A stretch of DNA of 64,000 nt from UBA6197 sp047638075 (GTDB lineage Bacteria; Pseudomonadota; Alphaproteobacteria; Rhodobacterales; Rhodobacteraceae): contig NZ_JBLJBV010000042.1 in NCBI RefSeq assembly GCF_047638075.1, forward strand, positions 31,296 through 95,295. Direction: 5' to 3'. The number at the start of each line of letters is the position of its first letter. The stretch's first letter is position 1. Positions 1-8,433 of this stretch are shown one piece after another. Below the pieces are notes generated by a model that was not told the origin of the DNA, did not search any database, and was given only the letters and a program-made list of their open reading frames with translations. The translations under genes were made by a program, and so were the position numbers.

Positions 1-504
1 CCTGATCAAACAGGTTTGAACCAGCATACCGTGCCCCTGTGGTCGTATCAGATAGCGGAGAGGATCTTCTAAAATCTTGAATGGCACCTCTGACCGGATC
101 TTGTTACGCGTAAAACAATCAACACCACCCTCATCCCATTGCCAATTCGTCGCGCTAAGAACGATGCGCGGGTCCTGTGCCGTGTTGAATTGCAGTTCGA
201 GCTTTTTAGGCAGCCATCGGTCATCGCTATCCAAAAACGCCACAAATTCGCAGCGGGCCGCCTGAATGCCTGTATTTCGCGCAGCAGCGACACCCTGGTT
301 TTCCTGATAGAGGTAATTGATCCGGTCGCCGTAGCGTTCTTTCAGCACGTCGCGCGTATCATCTTGCGACCCGTCGTCCACGATCAGAATTTCATCAGGC
401 AGGGCGGTCTGGCCAAGAACGCTGTCAATTGCGGCACAGGTCAAACTGGCACGATTATATGTCGGAATAACGACACTGATTGGTAAAATAGGCGCGTCAG
501 CCAT
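1..504 (-). CDS. Family 2 glycosyltransferase, N-terminal part
   Basis: Reading leftwards from the ATG at 504, an open frame of 168 codons runs off the window edge with no stop. The protein begins MADAPILPISVVIPTYNRA and contains the GT2 features VVIPTYNR, VDDGSQDDT and a DSDDRW metal-binding (DxD-type) motif near residue 93. It should transfer a sugar from a nucleotide sugar onto a surface polysaccharide or lipid; the substrate cannot be read from the sequence. A good ribosome binding site (GAGGAG) lies 8 bases before the start. It follows the next glycosyltransferase by 25 bases on the same strand, so the two are probably co-transcribed. The C-terminus is outside the window. Confidence 0.88.
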   Translation of the reverse strand, partial: MADAPILPISVVIPTYNRASLTCAAIDSVLGQTALPDEILIVDDGSQDDTRDVLKERYGDRINYLYQENQGVAAARNTGIQAARCEFVAFLDSDDRWLPKKLELQFNTAQDPRIVLSATNWQWDEGGVDCFTRNKIRSEVPFKILEDPLRYLIRPQGHGMLVQTCLIR

Positions 505-529
505 GCGAATTTCTCCTCAGCCTAAGAAA

Positions 530-1459
530 TCATCCAAATAGTCTGCGCCGGCGCTGCGGATCAGAGCTGCCGAAAACCAGCGTTTCAGCCGCGACGCGCA
601 AATTTTGCCTCAGGCGGCTACGCCTGCGATACGTTTCCGCGAGCAAGACGGACGCGCACCGCATCCGATCAGAAAAACCAAGCGACAGGCCAGCCGGCGC
701 GCGCCAGGTTTCACGCAGGAAACGCCAGTCAGGAAAAGTCAGTTTCGCACGCTCTCCGGTGAACCACTGGTGATAGGCCTGACTGTCCTGAACCAACATG
801 GTAGATTGTTTCTCATGCCGACGCAGATAAAACAGCGGCTCATCGACAATCGCGAAGGGGCCCAGCAACGCAAGACGGAAAAGCAAAACATTATCTCCGC
901 CGCGATAATTTCCAATCAGATCTGTGTTCTCAAGCATTCGGCGGCGAAAAATGCCAAAAACCTCATAACATCTCTGCCCGCGCAGGATGATTTCGCGCAA
1001 CCTGGCTACCGGATCATTCGCGGGCATGTGAAAATTGGGCGCAAAGACCCCCAGCTCCTCTTTGGCGTCGTTGAATATCACGGTTTGACTATGACAAAGC
1101 GATGCCTCTGGCCTGTCTTTCATCAGGGCCATGGTTTTTTGCATATAGTCAGGTGCCAAGATATCGTCATGCGCACACCACTTGAAATACTCTTCCGTCG
1201 TGGTTTGGAATAGAAAATTAAAGTTTTTTGCGGCACCTATATTCATTGGGTGGCGGATAACCTGAATGCGGCTATCGCGCTGTCGATAGGCTTCACATAT
1301 ATCTGCGGTGCCATCAGTTGACGCATTATCCGAGATCACCACTTTGAAATCCCCAAAGCTCTGGGCAAGAATGGACTCAAGACATTCGGACAGATAGTTT
1401 TCTCCGTTGTAAACGGGCACACCGATGCTGACAGGCGGGGGCGAAATTGTCATTTTCAC
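530..1459 (-). CDS. Family 2 glycosyltransferase
   Basis: 309 residues. The N-terminal GT-A domain shows VSIGVPVYNGENYL near residue 11, SDNASTDGT near residue 43 and CAHDDILAPDYM near residue 95, where DD is the expected metal-binding pair. It is a cytoplasmic or membrane-associated transferase acting in polysaccharide or glycolipid assembly; donor and acceptor are unknown. A GTG start at 1459 fits a GGAG ribosome binding site 9 bases upstream; an ATG two codons further in (1453) is the alternative. The gene is the first of a pair with the glycosyltransferase at the window edge. Codon use is somewhat more AT-rich than the core genes further right, as often seen in surface polysaccharide loci. 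Confidence 0.87.
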   Translation of the reverse strand: MKMTISPPPVSIGVPVYNGENYLSECLESILAQSFGDFKVVISDNASTDGTADICEAYRQRDSRIQVIRHPMNIGAAKNFNFLFQTTTEEYFKWCAHDDILAPDYMQKTMALMKDRPEASLCHSQTVIFNDAKEELGVFAPNFHMPANDPVARLREIILRGQRCYEVFGIFRRRMLENTDLIGNYRGGDNVLLFRLALLGPFAIVDEPLFYLRRHEKQSTMLVQDSQAYHQWFTGERAKLTFPDWRFLRETWRAPAGLSLGFSDRMRCASVLLAETYRRRSRLRQNLRVAAETLVFGSSDPQRRRRLFG

Positions 1460-2083
1460 GTCAATAGCTCCGTTTTGGTAAATGATCGCGCGTCCCGGTC
1501 CGTGGTCGGGAAAAGCGGGAAGCGCTTTTATAATCTTTCAAGAAATCTGTCGGCCGCATCATGGCCCGTTTGTTGCGACAAATCGCCCTAAGCATCCGCG
1601 GGCAAAGGCCATATCCCTGCCGATGTTGGTTTAAGCCCTGTGGCATCTTTTTGACGATTTTCAGGCAAGGGGATGGTTTCTTTGGCTGTCCGGCACGGTC
1701 AAGGCGTTTGCGCATCATTCTGGCCGCGCCCTGCCCGATAATTCGCGATGTCAGCCTGCCTTGAACATACGCGCACCCCCTTGCTGCACGCGGGTTTTGC
1801 GCCTTGTGGGCTTTATGAAAATCCGCCGACACCTCAGGTCTCATTCAAGGTTTCCCGTACCGAAAATTCGCCTTCCTTCCTGAATGATAGGCGATCGGTG
1901 CTGGATCGTCACCTCTTATCGGGAGTTCGTCAAAGGCGCGGACACCCCAGGAAACGGTATGCCGCCAGCATTTCCAACCACACGCCCCCCCCTTTCGGTG
2001 CCGACAAAAGGCCCCCTAGCAGGTGTTTTCAAATACCACGCATTCGTTTATTCAAATATGAGTGCCGAAACCGAGGGCTTTTC
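1460..2083. other. Intergenic region without recognised gene
   Basis: About 620 bases between the divergent glycosyltransferase pair and the permease at 2084. Open frames exist on both strands (for example 1461-1844 minus), but the translations are rich in Arg, Lys and Pro, resemble no family I know, and lack convincing ribosome binding sites. The stretch must contain the promoters of both flanking units. I see no repeat, tRNA or riboswitch in it. Confidence 0.5.
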
Positions 2084-3049
2084 ATGCGCATTCTGGCCGG
2101 GCTGACCCGAAATCTGATCCTTGCAATTCCAGTCACCATGTTGATCGGGCTGATCTATGGCCTGATCGCCCCGGTTGGCTGGTTGAAATCCCTGGTTGTG
2201 CCGCTGACGTTGCTGATGGTTTATCCGATGCTGGTCAACCTCAACCTGCGCCAAATGCTCAGGGGGGGCGATACCAAGGCCCAGGTGCTGGCTCAAACCA
2301 TCAACTTTGCCGTCGTCCCTTTTGTTGCCTATGCGTTGGGGCGGCTGTGGTTTTCTGACCAACCGGCCTTTGCGCTGGGGCTGTTGCTTGCCGCGCTATT
2401 GCCGACCAGCGGCATGACAATTGCCTGGACCGGATTTGCCAGAGGCAACCTTGCTGCCGCGATAAAGATGACCGTCATCGGGTTGATCCTGGGGTCGCTG
2501 GCCACGCCTTTTTATGTGCAATGGCTGATGGGGGCTACAATTCCGGCGAACCTCGGGGCTGTTTTCCTGCAAATCGTGCTGGTTGTTTTCTTGCCGATGC
2601 TGGCAGGTCAGGCGACCCGCTATCTTTTGTTATCCCTTTACGGGCAAAAGCGGTTTCAGGAAAATTGGGCACCACGGTTCCCGCCGCTGTCCACCCTGGG
2701 GGTTTTGGGCATAGTTTTTGTGGCGATTGCGCTGAAAGGTCCGGATCTGGTGGCGCGTCCCCAGATGCTGCTGTCGATCATCGTTCCGTTATTGGTGCTT
2801 TATGTTTTCAACTACGCCTTCAGCACCATTGTTGCCAAGGTGCTGCTACCGCGTGACGATGCTATCGCCCTGGTTTACGGCACAGTCATGCGAAACCTGT
2901 CAATTGCGCTGGCGCTGGCGATGAACGTCTTTGGCGAGGCAAGCGCCGATGCTGCGCTGTTGATCGCCATTGCCTATATCATCCAGGTCCAGTCAGCAGC
3001 ATGGTATGTAAAACTTGGCGATCGTCTCTTTGGCCCAAAACCGGGCTGA
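2084..3049 (+). CDS. Bile acid:sodium symporter / ACR3-like family permease
   Basis: 321 residues with about ten hydrophobic segments spread over the whole length, as in the BASS and arsenite ACR3 families. Typical features are a short N-terminal helix pair, the LLPTSGMTIAWTGFARGN segment near residue 107, and a C-terminal repeat with YGTVMRNLSIALALAMN. The last segment resembles the second cation-binding region of BASS/ACR3 proteins. Substrate is uncertain: an organic anion, or arsenite. There is no ars regulator or arsenate reductase next to it, so arsenic resistance is not supported by context. The frame is open upstream to 1748, but the ATG at 2084 has a GAGG ribosome binding site and starts directly at the first membrane segment. 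Confidence 0.75.
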   Translation: MRILAGLTRNLILAIPVTMLIGLIYGLIAPVGWLKSLVVPLTLLMVYPMLVNLNLRQMLRGGDTKAQVLAQTINFAVVPFVAYALGRLWFSDQPAFALGLLLAALLPTSGMTIAWTGFARGNLAAAIKMTVIGLILGSLATPFYVQWLMGATIPANLGAVFLQIVLVVFLPMLAGQATRYLLLSLYGQKRFQENWAPRFPPLSTLGVLGIVFVAIALKGPDLVARPQMLLSIIVPLLVLYVFNYAFSTIVAKVLLPRDDAIALVYGTVMRNLSIALALAMNVFGEASADAALLIAIAYIIQVQSAAWYVKLGDRLFGPKPG

Positions 3050-3068
3050 GGGCGCGCGCTTTGCAGTA

Positions 3069-3821
3069 TCAGCCAGCGATCAGGCGCCAAAAGAATACCG
3101 CACTCATCCCAAAGCCGATGATTGCAATGATCGCGCGCACGACGGGCCTTGGCAGCGCCCGTGCCAGAGGCGCACCCGCATAGCCCCCCGCCATCGCCGC
3201 CAGCGCCATTATCAACGCCTGCGGCCACGCCACCAACCCCGCTGCGGCAAAAATCGCCACCGAAATTGCTGACAATACAAAGCTGAGTGCGTTTTTAAGC
3301 GCATTCATCCGGTGAAGATCAGTCATCCCCCAAATCGCGAACAACGCCAGCAACACGATCCCCAGGCCGCCATTGAAATAGCCGCCATAAATACTGACCG
3401 CGATCAGCCCCACCGCCCCTTCCGGCGCAGCCGAGGCGGCGCGCGCGGCGGCCCAGGCCCGGACCCTGTCACCGAACATGAAGGCCAATGTCGCAATCAA
3501 CAGCAGGAACGGCACCACCACCGAAAAGGCCTTGTTCGAGGACACCAGCAACAGGCCCGACCCGATAGCACCGCCAAGCAGCGTCAAAACAACCAACCGA
3601 ACCAGTCGTTTGCGCTCAAACACCGCCAATTCACGGCGAAAGCCCACGGCGCCGCCCAGATAGCCCGGGAATACCGCAACCGCACTGGTTGCATTGGCCA
3701 GCACCGGCGGAATACCGGTCGCAACCAAAGCCGGGAACGTCAAAAAAGTGCCGCCCCCCGCAATCGTGTTCAAAATACCGGCCCCAAAAGCCGCACTGAA
3801 CAACAAGATATAATCGGTCAT
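3069..3821 (-). CDS. TauE/SafE family sulfite/organosulfonate-type permease
   Basis: 250 residues, almost entirely hydrophobic with seven to eight membrane segments. The N-terminal part carries the family pattern GAGILNTIAGGGTFLTFPAL near residue 14 and NATSAVAVFPGYLGGAVGFR near residue 42. The second half repeats it: GGYFNGGLGIVLLALFAIWG, then NALKNALSF. The family (TSUP) exports or imports sulfur-containing or C2 compounds such as sulfite, sulfoacetate and taurine breakdown products; the substrate here is not shown. It converges on the upstream permease gene with a 19-base gap and diverges from the liv operon, so it is a single-gene unit. Confidence 0.85.
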   Translation of the reverse strand: MTDYILLFSAAFGAGILNTIAGGGTFLTFPALVATGIPPVLANATSAVAVFPGYLGGAVGFRRELAVFERKRLVRLVVLTLLGGAIGSGLLLVSSNKAFSVVVPFLLLIATLAFMFGDRVRAWAAARAASAAPEGAVGLIAVSIYGGYFNGGLGIVLLALFAIWGMTDLHRMNALKNALSFVLSAISVAIFAAAGLVAWPQALIMALAAMAGGYAGAPLARALPRPVVRAIIAIIGFGMSAVFFWRLIAG

Positions 3822-4123
3822 CTGCGCTGGTCCTGACTGGCAAGGTAGCGTGGTGTTTTGCCGCAGACCTAGCCGAGCCGCCGCTGAATGACCACCCCGT
3901 GCAAGACACCATCATACCCCCCTTGGTGCCCGGAAGATTGCCGTAGGGGCAACCTGTTAGCCCCGCAGGCCAGCGTCATGCCAATCCCCCCTAATTTGGG
4001 ACGTAGTTCTAAAATTGGGTTGCGTTGCAGTCCCTTTTGCCGCTTTTATGGCATCCATATGCCGGGGAGGGCAGGTGCGCAAGAATCCGTCAAGGACACG
4101 CCGCCTAGTAACATGGGGACATA
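3822..4123. promoter_or_regulatory. Divergent promoter region of TauE gene and liv operon
   Basis: 302 bases with no gene, separating the leftward TauE permease from rightward livH. It must hold the liv promoter. Two short hairpins are visible: TTGCC/GGCAA around 3939-3953 and GGCAT/ATGCC around 4048-4062. I recognise no known riboswitch class or regulator box. The livH ribosome binding site is the GGGG about 6 bases before 4124. Confidence 0.5.
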
Positions 4124-5059
4124 ATGGAATACTTTCTTCAGCAATTGATCAACGGCGTCACGCTGGGATCTATCTATGGCCTGATCGCCATCGGATACAC
4201 ACTGGTTTACGGTATCGTGGGGATGATCAACTTCGCCCATGGTGACATTTTCATGGTTGGCGCCTTTGTCGCCTTGATCATCATCACCGCACTGGGGTTG
4301 ACCGCGTCAACCGGGTTGGGGCTGACAATTCTGGCCCTTATATTGGTGTTGGTGATCTCGATGATCGTGTCTTCGGTCTATGGCTGGACGGTTGAAAGGG
4401 TCGCCTATCGCCCGCTTCGAGGGTCTTTCCGGCTGGCCCCCCTGATCACGGCCATCGGCATGTCGATCGTGCTGCAGAACTTTGTTCAGATCGCACAGGG
4501 TGCCAGGGTAAAACCACTGCAACCCATCATCAGCGGCAGCCACACCATCATGAGCCGCACCAGTGAGCAGGGCGAATTTGCGGTGCAGATTTCGAACATG
4601 CAGATCTTTATCATCCTCGTGACGTTCGGTCTGATGGTGGTGTTCAAACTGCTGATCGACAAGACCTCTTTGGGCCGGGCGCAACGCGCCTGTGAACAGG
4701 ACCGCAAGATGGCCGCACTGTCAGGCATCAACGTTGACCGGACCATTTCGCTGACCTTCGTGATGGGGGCGGCACTGGCGGCGGTCGCGGGGTTGATGTT
4801 CCTTCTTTATTACGGGGTGATCGACTTTTTCATCGGCTTCGTCGCAGGGGTCAAGGCCTTTACCGCCGCCGTTCTGGGCGGGATCGGATCGCTTCCCGGT
4901 GCGATGTTGGGCGGCATGGTGATTGGGCTGATCGAGACCTTCTGGTCTGCCTATTTCTCGATCGAGTACAAGGATGTCGCGGCGTTTGCCATGCTGGCAT
5001 TGGTGCTGATCTTCCTGCCGCAGGGCCTCTTGGGCAAACCAGAAGTCGAGAAAGTCTAA
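4124..5059 (+). CDS. livH: Branched-chain amino acid ABC transporter permease LivH
   Basis: 311 residues with eight or so membrane helices. The start MEYFLQQLINGVTLGSIYGL and the following YTLVYGIVGMINFAHGD segment are the hallmark of the LivH inner-membrane permease. Further inside, GRAQRACEQDRKMAALSGIN (near residue 184) is the cytoplasmic loop contacting the ATPases, and AFTAAVLGGIGSLPGAMLGG (near residue 245) is also conserved. It forms a heterodimer with LivM to import leucine, isoleucine, valine or related amino acids. It is the first gene of livHMGF-DUF6867-livJ, and its TAA stop overlaps the ATG of livM by one base. Confidence 0.96.
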   Translation: MEYFLQQLINGVTLGSIYGLIAIGYTLVYGIVGMINFAHGDIFMVGAFVALIIITALGLTASTGLGLTILALILVLVISMIVSSVYGWTVERVAYRPLRGSFRLAPLITAIGMSIVLQNFVQIAQGARVKPLQPIISGSHTIMSRTSEQGEFAVQISNMQIFIILVTFGLMVVFKLLIDKTSLGRAQRACEQDRKMAALSGINVDRTISLTFVMGAALAAVAGLMFLLYYGVIDFFIGFVAGVKAFTAAVLGGIGSLPGAMLGGMVIGLIETFWSAYFSIEYKDVAAFAMLALVLIFLPQGLLGKPEVEKV

Positions 5060-6396
5060 TGAGCACCTTTACCGTAAACGCCCCCACGGCCCCGAAATCG
5101 GCCGTGCAGCGGCTGGCCCAGGATCTGTTGATCACGACGGTTCTAAGCCTGATCATTTTCGGGGTAATGGTCGGCTTGAAGACCAAAACCGCCCCAGGTG
5201 GCCTTGTGCTGGTGCCCGAATGGGGCAACGCGCTGATGATTGTCGCGGTAACGGTGATCGGGCGTTTGGTACTGCATCTGACGGTGTGGCGCCGGGCCCC
5301 CGGTGCCGCGCCGCGCAGCTTTGTGCCGGCAGGTGTGGCAAAAGGCTGGTCTGCAACGCTGCCAAAGCTTCAAAAAGTTGCAAAGCCGCTGTTGCTGGGC
5401 TTTGCGTTGGTGCTTCCATTCTTGCCGATCACAGACCGCTACCTGCTGGATCTGTCGATCCTGGTGCTGACCTACATCATGCTGGGTTGGGGGCTGAACA
5501 TCGTGGTCGGCCTCGCGGGGTTGCTTGATCTGGGTTATGTCGCGTTCTACGCCGTGGGGGCCTATTCCTACGCGCTGCTGGCGGCGCATTTCGGGCTGTC
5601 TTTCTGGATTTGCCTGCCGCTTGCGGGCATTCTGGCGGCATTCTGGGGTATCATCCTGGGCTTTCCCGTGCTGCGGTTACGCGGTGATTATCTGGCAATC
5701 GTGACGCTGGCGTTTGGTGAAATCATCCGCATTGTGTTGCTGAACTGGTACTGGTTTACCGGCGGGCCAGACGGGCTTTCGGGTATTCCGCGCCCCAGCT
5801 TTTTCGGGATTCCCTTCAGCCGCGGCGAAGGCGGCTTTGCCGATACCTTCGGGCTGGCCTATTCTTCTGGTCACCGGATGATATTTCTGTATTTCCTGAT
5901 CCTCGCACTGGCGTTGTTGACCAACTTCGTCACGCTGCGCTTGCGCCGCCTGCCCATCGGACGCGCCTGGGAAGCGTTGCGTGAAGACGAGATCGCCTGC
6001 CGATCGCTGGGCCTGAACACCACCTCAGTCAAATTGACAGCCTTCGCCACCGGCGCAATGTTTGCGGGCTTTGCCGGGGCGTTCTTTGCCACCCGGCAGG
6101 GGTTCATTTCGCCCGAAAGCTTTACCTTCGTCGAATCCGCCCTGATCCTCGCGATCGTCGTGCTGGGCGGGATGGGGTCGCAAATGGGGGTGGTCATTGC
6201 CTCGATCGCATTGATCGGCGGGTTCGAGGTATTCCGCGAGGCGGAGCAGTACCGAATGCTTATTTTCGGCTTGGCAATGGTCTTGATCATGATTTGGCGC
6301 CCACGCGGGCTTGTTTCAGGGCGTGATCCATCAATCTTCCTGAAGAAAAAGAAATCGGTTTCCTCCGATCTGGTATCGCAGGGCGAGGGGCATTGA
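5059..6396 (+). CDS. livM: Branched-chain amino acid ABC transporter permease LivM
   Basis: 445 residues, longer than small LivM proteins because of an N-terminal region of about 120 residues with two or three extra hydrophobic segments. The core then begins near residue 125 (YLLDLSILVLTYIMLGWGLN, followed by NIVVGLAGLLDLGYVAFYAVG). The GDYLAIVTLAFGEIIRI and GRAWEALREDEIACRSLGLN loops are diagnostic: the second is the coupling loop to the ATPases. It is the second membrane subunit of the Liv importer and pairs with LivH. The start codon overlaps the livH stop, which suggests translational coupling. The extended N-terminus is common in alphaproteobacterial LivM. Confidence 0.95.
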   Translation: MSTFTVNAPTAPKSAVQRLAQDLLITTVLSLIIFGVMVGLKTKTAPGGLVLVPEWGNALMIVAVTVIGRLVLHLTVWRRAPGAAPRSFVPAGVAKGWSATLPKLQKVAKPLLLGFALVLPFLPITDRYLLDLSILVLTYIMLGWGLNIVVGLAGLLDLGYVAFYAVGAYSYALLAAHFGLSFWICLPLAGILAAFWGIILGFPVLRLRGDYLAIVTLAFGEIIRIVLLNWYWFTGGPDGLSGIPRPSFFGIPFSRGEGGFADTFGLAYSSGHRMIFLYFLILALALLTNFVTLRLRRLPIGRAWEALREDEIACRSLGLNTTSVKLTAFATGAMFAGFAGAFFATRQGFISPESFTFVESALILAIVVLGGMGSQMGVVIASIALIGGFEVFREAEQYRMLIFGLAMVLIMIWRPRGLVSGRDPSIFLKKKKSVSSDLVSQGEGH

Positions 6397-6397
6397 G

Positions 6398-7291
6398 ATG
6401 AACAAGACAAATGCCGATGTATTGCTAAGCGTTGAACGACTGACAATGCAATTTGGCGGGTTGACCGCCGTAGACAATCTGTCGTTCAGCGCAAACCGCG
6501 GCGATATCACTGCACTGATCGGGCCCAATGGCGCGGGCAAAACCACGGTTTTCAACTGCATCACCGGGTTTTACAAACCGACCGTGGGCCGGGTGACAAT
6601 GCATCACGAAAACGGAGACACCTTCCTGCTGGAACGGTTGGCCGACTTTGAGATCCCGAGAGAGGCCAAGGTTGCGCGCACATTCCAAAACATCCGGCTT
6701 TTCGGGGGTATGACAGCACTGGAAAACCTGATGGTCGCGCAGCACAATCCGTTGATGCGCGCCTCTGGCTTTACCTTTGGGGGGATCCTGGGGCTGGCCG
6801 GTTTCAAGCGCGCCGAACGCAACGCCGTAGAGCTGGCAAAATACTGGCTGGACAAGGCAGGGCTGACCGCCCGTGCCGACGATGCGGCTGGCGACCTGCC
6901 CTACGGCGATCAGCGCCGGTTGGAAATTGCGCGCGCCATGTGCACCGGCCCGAAACTGTTGTGCCTGGATGAGCCCGCCGCCGGGCTTAACCCGCGCGAA
7001 TCCGAAGAACTGAACCAACTGCTATTGTATATCCGGCAGGAACGCAGCGTCGGCATCTTGCTGATCGAACACGACATGAGCGTGGTGATGGGCATTTCCG
7101 ACCACATCGTCGTGCTGGACTATGGCAAGAAGATTGCGGACAGCACGCCCGAAGGTATCCGAAGCGACCCCAAGGTTATCGCCGCCTATCTGGGTGTCGA
7201 AGACGAAGAGGTTGAAACTGTCGAACAGTCGATCGGTATTTCGCAAAAGGCCAACACCAACGAAAACAACCACGGGGGAACCCCGGCATGA
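6398..7291 (+). CDS. livG: Branched-chain amino acid ABC transporter ATPase LivG
   Basis: 297 residues. Walker A is GPNGAGKTT at residues 42-50 and Walker B is LLCLDEPAAGLN, followed by the switch histidine in LIEHDMSVV. The signature segment reads LPYGDQRRLEIARA rather than LSGGQ, which is normal for LivG. It energises uptake through LivHM as a partner of LivF at the cytoplasmic face. A C-terminal tail of about 35 residues after the LivG core is acidic and then Asn-rich. The gene follows livM by one base and overlaps livF by four (ATGA). Confidence 0.95.
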   Translation: MNKTNADVLLSVERLTMQFGGLTAVDNLSFSANRGDITALIGPNGAGKTTVFNCITGFYKPTVGRVTMHHENGDTFLLERLADFEIPREAKVARTFQNIRLFGGMTALENLMVAQHNPLMRASGFTFGGILGLAGFKRAERNAVELAKYWLDKAGLTARADDAAGDLPYGDQRRLEIARAMCTGPKLLCLDEPAAGLNPRESEELNQLLLYIRQERSVGILLIEHDMSVVMGISDHIVVLDYGKKIADSTPEGIRSDPKVIAAYLGVEDEEVETVEQSIGISQKANTNENNHGGTPA

Positions 7292-8016
7292 GCACTCCTA
7301 CCATCCTGGCCGTGAATGACGTTGAAACCTTCTATGGTAAAATTCAGGCCCTGCGCGGCGTTTCTCTTGATGTTCATGAAGGCGAAATCGTCACGCTGAT
7401 CGGCGCCAATGGCGCGGGCAAGTCCACCTTGATGATGACAATCTGCGGCTCGCCGCAGGCGCGTCACGGATCCATCATCTATGGCGGCCACGACATCACC
7501 CGCACCCCGACGCACGAAATCATGCATATGGGCATCGCGCAATCGCCCGAGGGGCGGCGGATCTTTGGCCGCATGACGGTGCTTGAAAACCTGCAGATCG
7601 GCGCTTCGGTTACGGACCCAAAGCATTTTGCATCCGATATGGAACAGTCCTTTACCCTGTTTCCGCGCCTGAAAGACCGGATCGAACAGCGCGCCGGAAC
7701 CATGTCCGGGGGCGAACAGCAAATGCTGGCGATTGCCCGCGCCTTGATGGCGCGCCCCAAATTGTTGCTGCTGGACGAGCCCTCTTTGGGGTTGGCGCCG
7801 CTGGTCGTCAAACAGATCTTTGGCGCGATCAAGGATTTGAACAAATCGCAGGGGTTGACCGTTTTTCTGGTCGAACAGAACGCCTATCACGCGTTGAAGC
7901 TGGCCCACCGGGGATATGTGATGGTCAATGGCAAGATCACCATGAGCGGCACCGGAGCCGAGCTTTTGGCGCGCGAAGAAATTCGCGCAGCCTATCTGGA
8001 AGGGGGGGCGCATTGA
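7288..8016 (+). CDS. livF: Branched-chain amino acid ABC transporter ATPase LivF
   Basis: 242 residues, the usual LivF length. Walker A GANGAGKST is at residues 39-47, the signature is MSGGEQQMLAIARAL, Walker B is LLLLDEPSLGLAP, and VEQN carries the LivF version of the switch region. It is the second nucleotide-binding subunit of the importer. The start overlaps the livG stop (ATGA), and its own stop overlaps the next gene (ATTGATGG), so the whole cassette is translated as a coupled unit. Confidence 0.95.
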   Translation: MSTPTILAVNDVETFYGKIQALRGVSLDVHEGEIVTLIGANGAGKSTLMMTICGSPQARHGSIIYGGHDITRTPTHEIMHMGIAQSPEGRRIFGRMTVLENLQIGASVTDPKHFASDMEQSFTLFPRLKDRIEQRAGTMSGGEQQMLAIARALMARPKLLLLDEPSLGLAPLVVKQIFGAIKDLNKSQGLTVFLVEQNAYHALKLAHRGYVMVNGKITMSGTGAELLAREEIRAAYLEGGAH

Positions 8017-8357
8017 TGGGCATTCTGTGGGAAGTCAATTTCGCGACCTTTTTCTTCGTTACCCTGGTAATCGGCGGTGGCGCGGCCTTCATGGCGGGGC
8101 GGGCACTGGCAGGAACATGGAAACCGCTCTGGCTTTTGATGTTCTATTGTGTCCTTCTGGGCCTGGCGATGCGGTTTTTTCACTTCGCGCTGTTTGAGGG
8201 CACACTATTGTCGCTGCACTATTATCTGGTTGATACGGTAGCATTGTGCGCGCTGGCGCTGCTGGGCTACCGGCTGCGCCGGGTGTCGCAGATGGTAACG
8301 CAATATTCCTGGCTTTATGAGCGGGCGGGGCCGCTATCGTGGCGAAACCGCGCGTGA
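8013..8357 (+). CDS. DUF6867 small membrane protein in the liv operon
   Basis: 114 residues with three predicted membrane helices (about residues 10-30, 38-58 and 68-90) and a short basic/aromatic C-terminal tail. It matches the DUF6867 type, which is repeatedly found between livF and livJ in alphaproteobacteria. Its role is not established. Its fixed position suggests an accessory membrane part of the branched-chain amino acid importer, which is inference. It overlaps the livF stop. A weak hairpin (TTGGCGG/CCGCCAA, about 8380-8402) between it and livJ may set relative transcript levels. Confidence 0.8.
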   Translation: MMGILWEVNFATFFFVTLVIGGGAAFMAGRALAGTWKPLWLLMFYCVLLGLAMRFFHFALFEGTLLSLHYYLVDTVALCALALLGYRLRRVSQMVTQYSWLYERAGPLSWRNRA

Positions 8358-8433
8358 GGCCAGATCCTAACCACCCTTTGGCGGGCAAAAGATCCGCCAA
8401 GGTCAACAAGTTCAACAACGGGAGCTAAAATCA

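Noticed and set aside
1461..1844. Leftward open frame of 127 codons next to the glycosyltransferase
   Set aside because: Highly basic, no recognisable domain, no ribosome binding site, and codon use unlike neighbouring genes.
2084..3049. Arsenite exporter Acr3
   Set aside because: The fold is compatible, but there are no arsenic resistance genes nearby and the Acr3 cysteine motif was not evident, so only the broader permease family is reported.
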